Shown here piece by piece: positions 55,475-63,828 of a stretch of 64,000 bases of DNA. Numbering within the stretch: position 1 is the stretch's first letter; every line of letters begins with the position of its first letter. The stretch is from Fictibacillus gelatini DSM 15865. Its GTDB lineage: Bacteria > Bacillota > Bacilli > Bacillales > Fictibacillaceae. The position numbers were made by a program, and so were the translations under genes. The stretch lies in the NCBI RefSeq assembly GCF_000430745.1, contig NZ_AUMP01000003.1:219503-283502 (forward strand), given 5' to 3'. The notes below the pieces were generated by a model that saw nothing but the letters and a program-made list of their open reading frames with translations, had not been told where the DNA came from and searched no databases.

Positions 55475-56193
55475 TTCAAGTATTGATTGTGGAAGATGAC
55501 CCGATGGTAGCAGAAGTAAATAAAAAATATTTAACCGCGATACCCGGATTTTCCTGCGCTGGGATTGTATCGAATGTAACAGAGGCGTGGACATTTATCG
55601 AACAGAATCCAATCGATCTCGTATTGTTGGACGTTTTTATGCCTGGAAAAAGCGGGCTGGACCTTTTGAGAGAAATTCGTAAGGAAGGAAAAGGAATCGA
55701 TGTCATCGTCATTACCGCTGCCAACGATATTGAAAATGTCAAAAAAGCATTGAGGCTTGGAGCGGTTGACTATTTAATTAAACCATTTGAATTTCGACGT
55801 TTAGAATCGGCTTTGACGATCTATCAAAAGGAATATGAAGCAATGAACAAGCGGGAGCAATTAAGTCAAGAAGAATTGGATAATCTGCTTATCTACCAAA
55901 AAAATAAAGAACCCATTTCTTTTAATCTGCCAAAAGGCTTGACGAAAGAAACGCTTCACCTCGTCGTGAACAACATTTTGAAAATGAACTCAAAGGGATT
56001 TTCTGCCGAACAATTGGCCAATGAAGTGGGAATTTCGCGGGTATCGGTCCGTAAATATTTAAAATTTTTAACAGAAATTGAACTTGTTGCGATTGAAGTA
56101 TCTTATGGAACGATTGGGCGGCCAGTCACCACCTATCGTTTAATTGAAGTGAATATGGAAAGGCTCGAACGATATATAAAGGTGCCTGAATAA
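55468..56193 (+). CDS. dctR: Response regulator DctR (CitB/DcuR family)
   Basis: The 241-residue protein has a receiver domain (Asp55 in LLDVFMPG as phosphoacceptor, with EDD near the start and KPF lysine later) and a C-terminal helix-turn-helix of the CitT/DcuR type (SAEQLANEVGISRVSVRKYLKFL). It should activate dctP in response to C4-dicarboxylates sensed by DctS. Start ATG 55468 or GTG 55471. Confidence 0.88.
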   Translation: MVIQVLIVEDDPMVAEVNKKYLTAIPGFSCAGIVSNVTEAWTFIEQNPIDLVLLDVFMPGKSGLDLLREIRKEGKGIDVIVITAANDIENVKKALRLGAVDYLIKPFEFRRLESALTIYQKEYEAMNKREQLSQEELDNLLIYQKNKEPISFNLPKGLTKETLHLVVNNILKMNSKGFSAEQLANEVGISRVSVRKYLKFLTEIELVAIEVSYGTIGRPVTTYRLIEVNMERLERYIKVPE

Positions 56194-56203
56194 GGCGCCT
56201 TTT
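56179..56203 (+). terminator. Weak terminator after dctR
   Basis: AAGGTGCC and GGCGCCTT pair with one wobble around a 7-nt loop, followed by only three or four T residues. Confidence 0.5.
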
Positions 56204-56244
56204 GCTTACTTTAGTTACAAAACTCTTTTTTTACTTACAAAAAA

Positions 56245-56276
56245 TTAACGGAATATTCGAAATAAGTTAACGTAAT
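56245..56276 (+). promoter_or_regulatory. Direct repeat upstream of dctP, possible DctR site
   Basis: TTAACGGAAT (56245-56254) and TTAACGTAAT (56267-56276) are direct repeats 22 bp apart, suiting two regulator subunits on one face of the DNA. TTACAAAA is also repeated just upstream (around 56215-56242). Confidence 0.4.
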
Positions 56277-56301
56277 AAATAAAACAGAAAGGGGAATGAA
56301 T

Positions 56302-56358
56302 TTGAAAGCGATTTCTTATTCAGTAAGGGAGGAAGAACAAATTGAAAAAACTATGTAA
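56302..56358 (+). other. Possible 18-codon upstream ORF overlapping dctP
   Basis: AAAGGGG lies 8 bases before TTG 56302, which opens a frame [18 protein letters not shown] ending at TAA 56356-56358, 15 bases inside dctP and out of frame with it. It could couple translation. It may be chance. Confidence 0.3.
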
Positions 56359-57604
56359 AAATCTAACGTTTCAAGTTTTGACGGCGATTGCGGTCGGAAT
56401 CATTTTAGGCTTATTGGCGCCTGATGCAGCTAAAGCAATGAAGCCTCTCGGCGATCTCTTTATTAACATGGTAAAAATGATCATTGCGCCGATCATCTTT
56501 TTTACGATCGTTCTTGGGATCGGAAAAATGGGCGATATGAAAAAAGTAGGAAGAGTAGGAGGAAAAGCGCTTCTTTATTTTGAAATTGTAACTACTTTTG
56601 CCCTTGCCATCGGACTTATTATCGCAAATTTGATGAATCCTGGAGAAGGTGTCCATTTAGATACTTCGAAAGGAAAAGAGCAGGTCGCACAATTTGCAAG
56701 TGAAGGCGAAAAAATGAATTTCGTCGATTTCGTCACCCATATCGTTCCATCTAACATGGTAGATGCTTTTGCAAAGGGAGAAATTCTTCAAGTCGTGTTT
56801 ATTGCCATTTTATTCGGATTTGCTTTAGCTTCCCTTGGCAGCTTCGGAAAACCAGTTATAGACCTGTTTGATCGGATATCAAAAGTGTTTTTTAAGATCG
56901 TCAGCATCATTATGCGTGTAGCGCCAGTTGGGGCTTTCGGAGCGATTGCATTTACCATCGGAAATTATGGTTTATCTTCTATGTTGCCGCTTGGAAAATT
57001 GATGATATCCGTTTATATAACGATGATCTTGTTTGTTTTTATCGTGTTAAATGTAATTTGTAAATTATACGGGTTCAGCCTCTGGAATTATTTAAAATTT
57101 ATTAAAGAAGAGTTGCTGATCGTTCTTGGAACTTCATCATCCGAATCTGTCCTGCCTCGTATGATGGACAAAATGGAGAAGTACGGGTGTTCAAAGTCAG
57201 TAGTAGGGCTAGTTCTCCCGACCGGCTATTCGTTTAATTTAGACGGAACTTCCATCTATTTAACAATGGCCGTCGTCTTTCTAGCCCAGGTAAGCGGAGT
57301 TGACCTCAGCCTTACGCAAGAAATAACGATTCTATTCATTTTAATGCTTACTTCAAAAGGAGCCGCAACAGTTACTGGAGGGGGATTTATCGTTCTCGCC
57401 TCAACTTTAAGTGCGATGAAGATCATCCCGATGGAAGGTCTCGCGCTTCTTCTCGGAGTGGACAGGTTTATGTCGGAAGCACGTGCCATCATTAATATGA
57501 TTGGAAATGGCATTGCAACCATAGTCATTGCAAAAAGTGAAAACGAATTCAATCCGAATAAAAAAGAGGAAATTGAAGTAAATGTTGAAACAAATGTGAT
57601 GTAG
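56342..57604 (+). CDS. dctP: C4-dicarboxylate:cation symporter DctP
   Basis: The 420-residue membrane protein belongs to the DAACS (DctA/GltP) family, with about eight helices plus two re-entrant loops. [12 protein letters not shown] and [10 protein letters not shown] are the substrate and cation-binding loops. It imports succinate, fumarate or malate. The start is TTG 56342 with GGGAGGAAG upstream. With dctS and dctR it forms the same three-gene set as B. subtilis ydbFGH. Confidence 0.9.
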   Translation: MKKLCKNLTFQVLTAIAVGIILGLLAPDAAKAMKPLGDLFINMVKMIIAPIIFFTIVLGIGKMGDMKKVGRVGGKALLYFEIVTTFALAIGLIIANLMNPGEGVHLDTSKGKEQVAQFASEGEKMNFVDFVTHIVPSNMVDAFAKGEILQVVFIAILFGFALASLGSFGKPVIDLFDRISKVFFKIVSIIMRVAPVGAFGAIAFTIGNYGLSSMLPLGKLMISVYITMILFVFIVLNVICKLYGFSLWNYLKFIKEELLIVLGTSSSESVLPRMMDKMEKYGCSKSVVGLVLPTGYSFNLDGTSIYLTMAVVFLAQVSGVDLSLTQEITILFILMLTSKGAATVTGGGFIVLASTLSAMKIIPMEGLALLLGVDRFMSEARAIINMIGNGIATIVIAKSENEFNPNKKEEIEVNVETNVM

Positions 57605-57622
57605 AAATTATTATAAGCAGAA

Positions 57623-57648
57623 AAACCCGAAGCAAACGCTTCGGGTTT
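57623..57648. terminator. Bidirectional terminator between dctP and ponA
   Basis: AAACCCGAAGC and GCTTCGGGTTT form an 11-bp stem around AAAC, between converging genes. Confidence 0.88.
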
Positions 57649-57651
57649 ATT

Positions 57652-60345
57652 CTAAGGAAGTAATTGATCGACTCCATTTCCTTTACCAGGCTTAGTTTTG
57701 TCGCCACTGTGATCACCTTTTGCTGGAGGTTGTGAAGCTCCACCGTTATCGCCTCCATTTTGATCGCCATTTCCTGGTGGCTGATCAGGATTTTGGTCAT
57801 TGCCGCCGCCCTGATCTCCTCCTTGATCACCGTTATCGCCCCCGTGATCACCGCCCTGGTCGCCTTGATCTGGTGGGGTTTGGCCATTATCACCGCCTTG
57901 ATCAGGAGGATTTTGGCCGTTTTGATCACCCTGGCCAGGCTGCTTATCGCCATTATTATTATTATTTTTATTGTCGTCAGGCTGTGTGTCCTCATCTTTC
58001 GGTATGGTTATTGATGTTTGTGCCGGTTCGCTTTCTTTTCCGGTTTTTTCATCAACGGCTACTACCTGGAATGTATATTTGGCGCCCGGTGTTGGATTTT
58101 TTACGATGAATTGCTTGTCTTTGATCGTACCTTGATCCGTTAATGGTGCGCCGTCAATGCCTCCACTCAATTTATAGGAAGCTTTTCCATTATAGTTCCA
58201 TTTTACTTCAATTTGTTTCTTGTCTTTATTATAAGTCGCCGTTAGACCTTCAATTCCGGCTGGTTTTTCGTATTTAGTAGAAACTTCTGTCGGTTCATGA
58301 CCGCGAACGAATAATTCATACGTTTTTTTGTCTTCAGGCGTATATTCGCTTGCGCGTTTTTCCGTTCCTTTTTCAAGCGGAACTTCAACAACCGAATTCG
58401 GTTTCTTAAAGTCTTCGCTCGAATGATCAAGCTGGCTCATTATTTCTTTGAAAATTCGTTTCGGGATGCCATCCTGTCCAGAACGCGAGTCTAAAAATTG
58501 TGCCTGCCCTTTATTGACATCATTATCATATCCTGCCCATACGGCCGTCGAATAGGAAGGGGAATAGCCAACCATCCACGAATCTTTGTTAGCATAGCTG
58601 CCATCACCAAGCCCGTATTTTTGCAAGAAATCATCGCTGAAGTTCGTTGTTCCGGTTTTTCCGGCAAGATGAATGTCAGGGACATTTGCAAGCGTTCCTG
58701 TTCCTTTTTGAACAACGTCTTTCAACATGTCGGTAATCATATAAGCTGTATAATCATGCATGGCCGCTACCGGTTTATTATCCGGTGTTACGACATTTCC
58801 ATCAGGAAAAACCACTTTACGAATCGTTGTCGGCTCATTATAGACGCCACTATTGGCAAATGCCGAATAGGCACCGGCCATTTGTAATGGAGAAAGTCCT
58901 GTTTTAAAGCCGCCAATGGCGTAAGCAGGTGAAATCTCATCTAATTTAATGCCTAATTTGCTTGCAAAGTCTTTTGCTTTTTCAGGTCCAACTTCCTGGT
59001 ATGCCCGGATCGCTGGCAAGTTTTTTGACCATTCCAGAGCATAACGCATCGAAACATCCCCGCTATAGCTTCGATTGGCATTACGGAATTCATGGCCATT
59101 TACGGTTAATGGCGTATCGCTTAAAATATGCCCCGTACTCCATTGGAAGTTGTCAATCGCAGGTCCATAGTCAAGGATCGGTTTAATCGTTGAACCGGGC
59201 TGGCGCTCGATGCCGGAAGCATAGTGGGCGCTTAATTGATTTTCTTCCCGTCCGCTTCCAATCGCTCTTATCGCACCAGTCTTCGGATCAATGATCGCAA
59301 CACCCGCTTCAATATTTTTTGAATTCGCTGTCCAAATGTTAGGGTCATTTGATTCGAGTACTTTTTCCGTTATTTCTTGAGCTTTCGTATCTAAATTCGT
59401 GTAAATTTTAAGCCCGGAAGTAAACGGATCAACGTCATCGCCGACAACCTTTTTTAAATCTTGAAGCACTTGTGCCTGGTAAGCTGCATACTGCATCGAA
59501 TTGGTCGTTTTTCCGCGATGCAGTTCTTTTTTGATCGGAATCGCTTTTGCTTTTTCCGCTTGTTCTTTCGAAATGAAGTGGTATTTGGCCATCTGGTTTA
59601 AAACGACATTTCGCCGTTGCTCTGCCGCTTCAGGGTGTTTAAAAGGGTCATAGTAGCTCGGCGCTTTCGGAAGAGCGGCGAGAATGGCACCTTCCGATAA
59701 ATTTAAATCTTTCACATCCTTATTAAAATACGTTTTGGCAGCAGTAGCGAGACCTGATGAATTGTTACCAAACCATACTTTGTTTAAATACATTTCTAAA
59801 ATTTGGTCTTTGGAATATTTCTGTTCTAATTTAATCGCTAAATAAGCTTCCTGGATTTTGCGAGTAAATGTTTTCTGAGGGGTTAAATACGACCGTTTAA
59901 TCACTTGCTGGGTAATCGTACTTGCTCCTTCAGAACCGAAGCCTTCCTTCACATTGGCCAAAGCCGCGCCGAAAATTCTTCGGACGTCAATTCCGTGATG
60001 TTTCCTGAACCGGATATCTTCTGTTGCGATGAACGCATTTTGAACGATTTCAGGGACATCGTTGATCGATGTTTTTATTCGTTTTTGCTCACTGAAAAAC
60101 ATGGAAACTTGCTTATTATTTTTATCCAACAGTTGGGAAGACTGCGGAGTTTCCAATTTTTTTGGATCCAGGTCAGGAGCTTTTGCAATAATAACTCCGA
60201 CTGTTGCAACTCCGATTACAAACAAAGTAATAACCGTTAATACGATAATTTTAAGAAAGCCCAATTTCTTTCGTTTCTTTTTTTGTGGCTTACCGGCATG
60301 ATTTGCCTTGCGCCGTTCTTGCCTGCTATTGTATTGGTTCGACAT
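57652..60345 (-). CDS. ponA: Class A penicillin-binding protein 1
   Basis: The 897-residue protein has a basic cytoplasmic N-terminus, one membrane helix (about 30-53), a GT51 glycosyltransferase domain (catalytic Glu109 in TEDIRFRKHHG), a transpeptidase domain (Ser385-x-x-Lys388 in GSTIK; KTGT at 563-566), a fibronectin-like domain near 690-775 and a low-complexity Gly/Asp/Gln/Pro tail of about 110 residues. It polymerises and crosslinks peptidoglycan. ATG 60345 gives MSNQYNSRQERRKANH; a TTG 18 bases upstream is less likely. It lies downstream of recU, as in B. subtilis. Confidence 0.94.
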   Translation of the reverse strand: MSNQYNSRQERRKANHAGKPQKKKRKKLGFLKIIVLTVITLFVIGVATVGVIIAKAPDLDPKKLETPQSSQLLDKNNKQVSMFFSEQKRIKTSINDVPEIVQNAFIATEDIRFRKHHGIDVRRIFGAALANVKEGFGSEGASTITQQVIKRSYLTPQKTFTRKIQEAYLAIKLEQKYSKDQILEMYLNKVWFGNNSSGLATAAKTYFNKDVKDLNLSEGAILAALPKAPSYYDPFKHPEAAEQRRNVVLNQMAKYHFISKEQAEKAKAIPIKKELHRGKTTNSMQYAAYQAQVLQDLKKVVGDDVDPFTSGLKIYTNLDTKAQEITEKVLESNDPNIWTANSKNIEAGVAIIDPKTGAIRAIGSGREENQLSAHYASGIERQPGSTIKPILDYGPAIDNFQWSTGHILSDTPLTVNGHEFRNANRSYSGDVSMRYALEWSKNLPAIRAYQEVGPEKAKDFASKLGIKLDEISPAYAIGGFKTGLSPLQMAGAYSAFANSGVYNEPTTIRKVVFPDGNVVTPDNKPVAAMHDYTAYMITDMLKDVVQKGTGTLANVPDIHLAGKTGTTNFSDDFLQKYGLGDGSYANKDSWMVGYSPSYSTAVWAGYDNDVNKGQAQFLDSRSGQDGIPKRIFKEIMSQLDHSSEDFKKPNSVVEVPLEKGTEKRASEYTPEDKKTYELFVRGHEPTEVSTKYEKPAGIEGLTATYNKDKKQIEVKWNYNGKASYKLSGGIDGAPLTDQGTIKDKQFIVKNPTPGAKYTFQVVAVDEKTGKESEPAQTSITIPKDEDTQPDDNKNNNNNGDKQPGQGDQNGQNPPDQGGDNGQTPPDQGDQGGDHGGDNGDQGGDQGGGNDQNPDQPPGNGDQNGGDNGGASQPPAKGDHSGDKTKPGKGNGVDQLLP
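57670..57990 (-). repeat. Low-complexity repeat encoding the PonA tail
   Basis: Short imperfect units encoding DQGGDNG, GDQNGQ and PPDQG alternate over about 320 bases. It encodes a flexible, acidic extracellular tail. Such DNA is prone to length change by slippage, and it creates spurious long frames on the other strand. Confidence 0.75.
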
Positions 60346-60443
60346 TGTATACCAACCTTTCAACCTCTCTATTACAACATGATTATTCGAAATACAACCA
60401 TTCTTTTTGAGTACACCCCTTTAATTGGAAATGCTTATTTGAT

Positions 60444-61052
60444 TTATTCCCCATCGAAGTACATTTTATCAATAATTTGCAAATAGTCAATTCTCGGGTT
60501 ATAGCCGATCTGTAGGGAATAACCATGCTTTTCTATATATGGTTTTGGGATGGATTTTCTGCCATTTTGCTGATCTTCCCAAAATGAGACCAGATGTGAT
60601 GAATCAAGAATATAGAGTTCGTCTGTCAGGGAAAAGCGTAGCAAAACAAAGCTGATTCCGCCGTGTTCAGCGACCGCTATCATATGCTGAATTTGATGAT
60701 CGTGAAAATTACGGAGCGGAAACGATTGTTTATTTTTTGTTTCCTTTGCTTCAAAATCGATATATTTTCCTCTGTAAATTCCATTGTAGTCCGTTGTTGA
60801 AGCGAGTTTAAAATAAGCTTCTTTTATGACGGCGGCGGATCTTCTCGGATATTCAACGGATACGATTTGCACCGGTGTCGGCTTTTTGTGGATGACCGCC
60901 TTATTATGAAGTAAATAATATTCATTGCTCTTGTTAATATCTTCCTCGAGCGTCATTCCACGGTTTCCATATTCAATCGTACGGGAATCACTTTTTGACG
61001 GCTGTAGAAGGCCGCTCCGTTTTTTTCCGTTCGGATAATTGATCGTCGCCAT
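60444..61052 (-). CDS. recU: Holliday junction resolvase RecU
   Basis: The 202-residue nuclease resolves Holliday junctions. [33 protein letters not shown] and [24 protein letters not shown] are the conserved core, with the Asp-Glu-x-Lys metal site in [18 protein letters not shown] precedes ATG 61052 on the minus strand. It is followed by ponA. Confidence 0.96.
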   Translation of the reverse strand: MATINYPNGKKRSGLLQPSKSDSRTIEYGNRGMTLEEDINKSNEYYLLHNKAVIHKKPTPVQIVSVEYPRRSAAVIKEAYFKLASTTDYNGIYRGKYIDFEAKETKNKQSFPLRNFHDHQIQHMIAVAEHGGISFVLLRFSLTDELYILDSSHLVSFWEDQQNGRKSIPKPYIEKHGYSLQIGYNPRIDYLQIIDKMYFDGE

Positions 61053-61075
61053 AGCAATCACTTCCTTACTTAAGA

Positions 61076-61107
61076 ATAAAGAAAGGCTATGCGGATTGGG
61101 CATAGCC
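61076..61107 (-). terminator. Terminator after the glutaredoxin-like gene (minus strand)
   Basis: GGCTATGC and GCATAGCC form an 8-bp stem; read on the minus strand it is followed by TTTCTTTATT. Confidence 0.75.
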
Positions 61108-61109
61108 GA

Positions 61110-61352
61110 TTAGATATTTAAGTGTTTTTTTAGCGATTCCTGGTTAAATCCCATTACAACATCCTTAGAGCGCCCGTCAAATATTACGGTTACAGGAGTA
61201 GAGCTGGCGCCAAGTTCGATTACCTCGTTTAAATAGGCAGGATTTTTACGGATGTCACGTTCTTCATAAGGAATATGATTCGCTTTTAACCATTCTTTTT
61301 CAGCAAAACAGGGAGGACACGTTTCCTGGGTATAAATAATCACTTTTTTCAT
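61110..61352 (-). CDS. Glutaredoxin-like protein with CPPC motif
   Basis: The 80-residue protein has a thioredoxin-type fold: VIIYTQETCPPCFAEKEWLKA, then SSTPVTVIFDG with the cis-proline and a C-terminal helix. CPPC at about residues 11-14 is the redox centre. Targets are unknown; in a bacillithiol-making organism a bacilliredoxin-like or NrdH-like role is possible. AAGGAGG is 8 bases before ATG 61352; a longer frame is not needed. Confidence 0.83.
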   Translation of the reverse strand: MKKVIIYTQETCPPCFAEKEWLKANHIPYEERDIRKNPAYLNEVIELGASSTPVTVIFDGRSKDVVMGFNQESLKKHLNI

Positions 61353-61465
61353 CCGCAATGCCTCCTTAAAAAATGTAATTTCTATCCTCAATAAGTTTAC
61401 ATCTTTTTTTGTGAAGTGACAAATAATTTTTATAAGGACAAGAGGTATGAAGGAGTGTTTACTAT

Positions 61466-62425
61466 ATGAAAGAGTTGACGAATGAAGAACGATGTTTGCT
61501 TCAATGGATCATGGAAGAAACGGATAAAGGAAACGTGGATAATATTTCACGTACCGTATTTTATGAGAAATTTTACAAGCGGCATCGAGAAATAAAATGG
61601 TCCTTACTAGCCGCCATGGTTTCCCGGAACGCCGGTTACAATATGTGCGATTTAAAAGGAGAGTGGGTTGGAAGAGTCCTTTCTGAGAAGACACGCAGTT
61701 GGCTTTTTTATACATATGAACGCGCAAATTGGCTTATCTTTTCTGATGCTTATCCACAGCTTTTGCTTTATGAGCAAAGTAAAAGTACGGGAAAACCTTT
61801 ATTTCATTTGCTTCCATATTTAAATGTGTCACGTTTCATGAAGCGGGAGTGGGAAGTCTTTTGGATGGTAAAAGACGAGGAACGGCTCTGGACGTCATTA
61901 ATCATTAATGAACAACATGTCATTCAAAAACCGGTTATTGAACATCCTTTTTTAAAACGGAAAGTATTTCGATCTTTGCCATTTAAAATGCAAGAGTGGT
62001 TTCATTTCAGCACCGTTTTGTTCCCGACAAGAAATGGAGAGATTTACGGGTTATCGGTAAACGGGTTTCGAAGTGTCGAGAACAGGATTTTGCTTGGCAG
62101 AAGGCTTGGCTGGCTTCTTTTTCAATCGAAATGGAAGGATGATTTTTTGGATTTCGCTTCACATACCGATCATACAGGTTCTCGTTTCGATTATGAAAAA
62201 TACATTTATCCATGGAAGAGGAAGGATACCCCTTTTTTAAGAATGGCCTATCCCATCATCAAACATGGACGTGGCAAGCTGCCGGATTGGAGCCTTAAGA
62301 AAAAGAAATTAGGGCAATTTTACAAACCGATCTCCCTTCCTGAACAGGTCTTACTTACGGATTGGTATGAAAAAAAGCAAAAGCAAATGCAAGTTGGGAT
62401 TTTGCTTGAGGAATTATTTATGTAA
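61466..62425 (+). CDS. yppC: DUF2515 protein YppC
   Basis: The 319-residue soluble protein is rich in aromatic residues and has SRNAGYNMCDLKGEWVG and FERANWLIFSDAYPQLLLYE-like blocks of the DUF2515 family. Function is unknown; it sits beside recU in Bacillus, as here. GAAGGAG precedes ATG 61466. Confidence 0.85.
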   Translation: MKELTNEERCLLQWIMEETDKGNVDNISRTVFYEKFYKRHREIKWSLLAAMVSRNAGYNMCDLKGEWVGRVLSEKTRSWLFYTYERANWLIFSDAYPQLLLYEQSKSTGKPLFHLLPYLNVSRFMKREWEVFWMVKDEERLWTSLIINEQHVIQKPVIEHPFLKRKVFRSLPFKMQEWFHFSTVLFPTRNGEIYGLSVNGFRSVENRILLGRRLGWLLFQSKWKDDFLDFASHTDHTGSRFDYEKYIYPWKRKDTPFLRMAYPIIKHGRGKLPDWSLKKKKLGQFYKPISLPEQVLLTDWYEKKQKQMQVGILLEELFM

Positions 62426-62456
62426 AGAGCCGGCTGGTCTTGCCGGCCAATCATTT

Positions 62457-62576
62457 TTAAGTTGCAGGGAAATTAGGACCTTCTAATTTTTTGTCGCCGT
62501 ACCCGTCTTTTCTCTCTTCTCTTGCTCCGTGCTTTTGCTCTTTTGGCTGATTTTGTTGTTTATTTTTCGGATTCAT
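62457..62576 (-). CDS. sspM: Small acid-soluble spore protein SspM-like
   Basis: The 39-residue, very hydrophilic protein begins MNPKNKQQNQPKEQK and ends GDKKLEGPNFPAT. The C-terminus closely resembles the DKKLGGPNRPST end I recall for B. subtilis SspM, also encoded in the recU-ypp region. GGAGGTGAA lies 6 bases before ATG 62576 on the minus strand, and a SigG-like promoter is 22 bases further up. It would be a minor forespore protein. Confidence 0.72.
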   Translation of the reverse strand: MNPKNKQQNQPKEQKHGAREERKDGYGDKKLEGPNFPAT

Positions 62577-62597
62577 TATTCGTTCACCTCCTTATGA

Positions 62598-62627
62598 TAG
62601 TGTGAGATGTACAAGTGGTTTTATTCA
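62598..62627 (-). promoter_or_regulatory. Probable SigG promoter for sspM
   Basis: On the minus strand TGAATA (62627-62622) and CACACTA (62604-62598) are 17 bases apart. This matches SigG (TGAATA, CATACTA) in all but one base. Confidence 0.65.
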
Positions 62628-62771
62628 AAGATCGTAAGCTGTTGTCGAAAAGAAAGAGTTTGAAACGAATTCCACTTTCTTTGCCGAATAAGTACTAGTT
62701 TTGTCAGGCGGGAAGGGAGAGGAAAGGAAAGAAAGAATAAGTGTAGTACAAGAAATACGGGAGGGGAACGA

Positions 62772-63275
62772 ATGATGGAAATGGTAATGAAAACAAAAAC
62801 AGTTTCGGAACAATTGGGAGTCAATCCGACAACAGTACAGCGTTGGGTCAAGCATTTCAAAATCGACTGTCAAAAAAATGAACATGGCCATTATTTGTTT
62901 ACTGAACACGACGTTCATCAATTAAAACAAATTAAAGAACAACTGGACGCCGGATTGCTAATGAATGATATTCAACTTAGAACGGCGCAGGAGGCGAGAT
63001 ACAAAGAGGAGGAAAAACCGTTTGACCAGCGGTTTAATCATCTGCTTGACCAATTGGATCGGCTGGAAAAGAAAATTGAGCAAAAAGCGGACGATGTGTT
63101 ATCTTACCAGGTTCTTCAGCACGCCTCAGAAATGGACGAAATGATGAAACGACTTGTAAAAATTGAAGAAAAAATCGAGGATCTTGAAGTCCAATTACTG
63201 AAGCTTCCTGAACGAGAAATGGAACTGGCGGCGAAACCGAAACGGAATTGGCTAGTCAGCTTGTTCACATTTTAA
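62772..63275 (+). CDS. racA: Chromosome-anchoring protein RacA
   Basis: The 167-residue protein has an N-terminal MerR-like winged helix-turn-helix (VSEQLGVNPTTVQRWVKHFKID), a linker, and a coiled coil (about 75-150) starting FNHLLDQLDRLEKKIEQKADDVLSYQVLQH. This order fits RacA, which tethers the origin region to the cell pole via DivIVA at the start of sporulation. GAGGGG precedes ATG 62772; ATG 62775 and 62787 are alternatives. B. subtilis racA lies elsewhere on the chromosome. Confidence 0.8.
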   Translation: MMEMVMKTKTVSEQLGVNPTTVQRWVKHFKIDCQKNEHGHYLFTEHDVHQLKQIKEQLDAGLLMNDIQLRTAQEARYKEEEKPFDQRFNHLLDQLDRLEKKIEQKADDVLSYQVLQHASEMDEMMKRLVKIEEKIEDLEVQLLKLPEREMELAAKPKRNWLVSLFTF

Positions 63276-63292
63276 TCCATTTACTCCGTGCA

Positions 63293-63322
63293 TTTTAGCC
63301 TTACTTTTGGTAGGCTAAAATT
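63293..63322 (+). terminator. Probable terminator after racA
   Basis: TTTTAGCC (63293-63300) and GGCTAAAA (63313-63320) form an 8-bp stem around a 12-nt loop, followed by only TTTG. Confidence 0.5.
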
Positions 63323-63338
63323 TGTAAGGAGTGAAACG

Positions 63339-63707
63339 ATGGAGGGGCAATTACTCGAATTAACGAATGAAATGCAAAGGCTCAACAGAACAGCTTTTTC
63401 CCAATATGTGAACAAAACTAAAGAAGGGTATACCGCAGATTTTTATAAGGAAGTAAAACCGTTTGCCGATGGGGTGCTTCATGTTTCAAAACAATGGGCT
63501 GAGCTTGCTGAAAAGTGGGTCATGGACAACAGGCCGAAATATTTATACCCATTGCAAATTCAAACGACATTTGACAACATTAATCTTGTTTCCGTTCTTG
63601 CCTTTCAAAGCGATACGAAAGAAAAAAGGTTGAATGAGATGATCAAGTCAATTGATTATGTTCTCGATAACTTAAGGGCATCCCTGGAAAAAAAGATGGC
63701 ATATTAG
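63339..63707 (+). CDS. yppE: DUF1798 protein YppE
   Basis: The 122-residue helical protein has LLELTNEMQRLN, DFYKEVKPFADGVLHVSKQWAELAEKWV and IQTTFDNINLVSVLAFQSDTKEKR, fitting the YppE family. Function unknown. AAGGAG precedes ATG 63339. It keeps the ypp-region order, with racA and sspM between yppC and it. Confidence 0.85.
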   Translation: MEGQLLELTNEMQRLNRTAFSQYVNKTKEGYTADFYKEVKPFADGVLHVSKQWAELAEKWVMDNRPKYLYPLQIQTTFDNINLVSVLAFQSDTKEKRLNEMIKSIDYVLDNLRASLEKKMAY

Positions 63708-63719
63708 CCGTCTTTTTTG
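63688..63719 (+). terminator. Terminator overlapping the end of yppE
   Basis: AAAAGATGGC and GCCGTCTTTT pair with one wobble around ATATTA, ending in a six-T tract. Confidence 0.82.
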
Positions 63720-63749
63720 TTGAATCATCATAAAATTTCACGTACCGTA

Positions 63750-63779
63750 TTAGTAATTTAAAAATAAATGAAGTATAAT
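63750..63779 (+). promoter_or_regulatory. Possible SigA promoter for the last gene
   Basis: TTAGTA (63750-63755) and TATAAT (63774-63779) are 18 bases apart. Confidence 0.45.
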
Positions 63780-63828
63780 AGGTTGAAATTTTATGATAAC
63801 GGGTTGAAAAAAAGGAAGTAGGGAAAAC

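Noticed and set aside
57549-58109. Long open frames on both strands within the ponA tail (148, 129 and 84 codons)
   Set aside because: They arise from the low-complexity GC-biased repeat encoding the PonA C-terminus; the products are low-complexity, lack ribosome binding sites and conflict with clear ponA coding.
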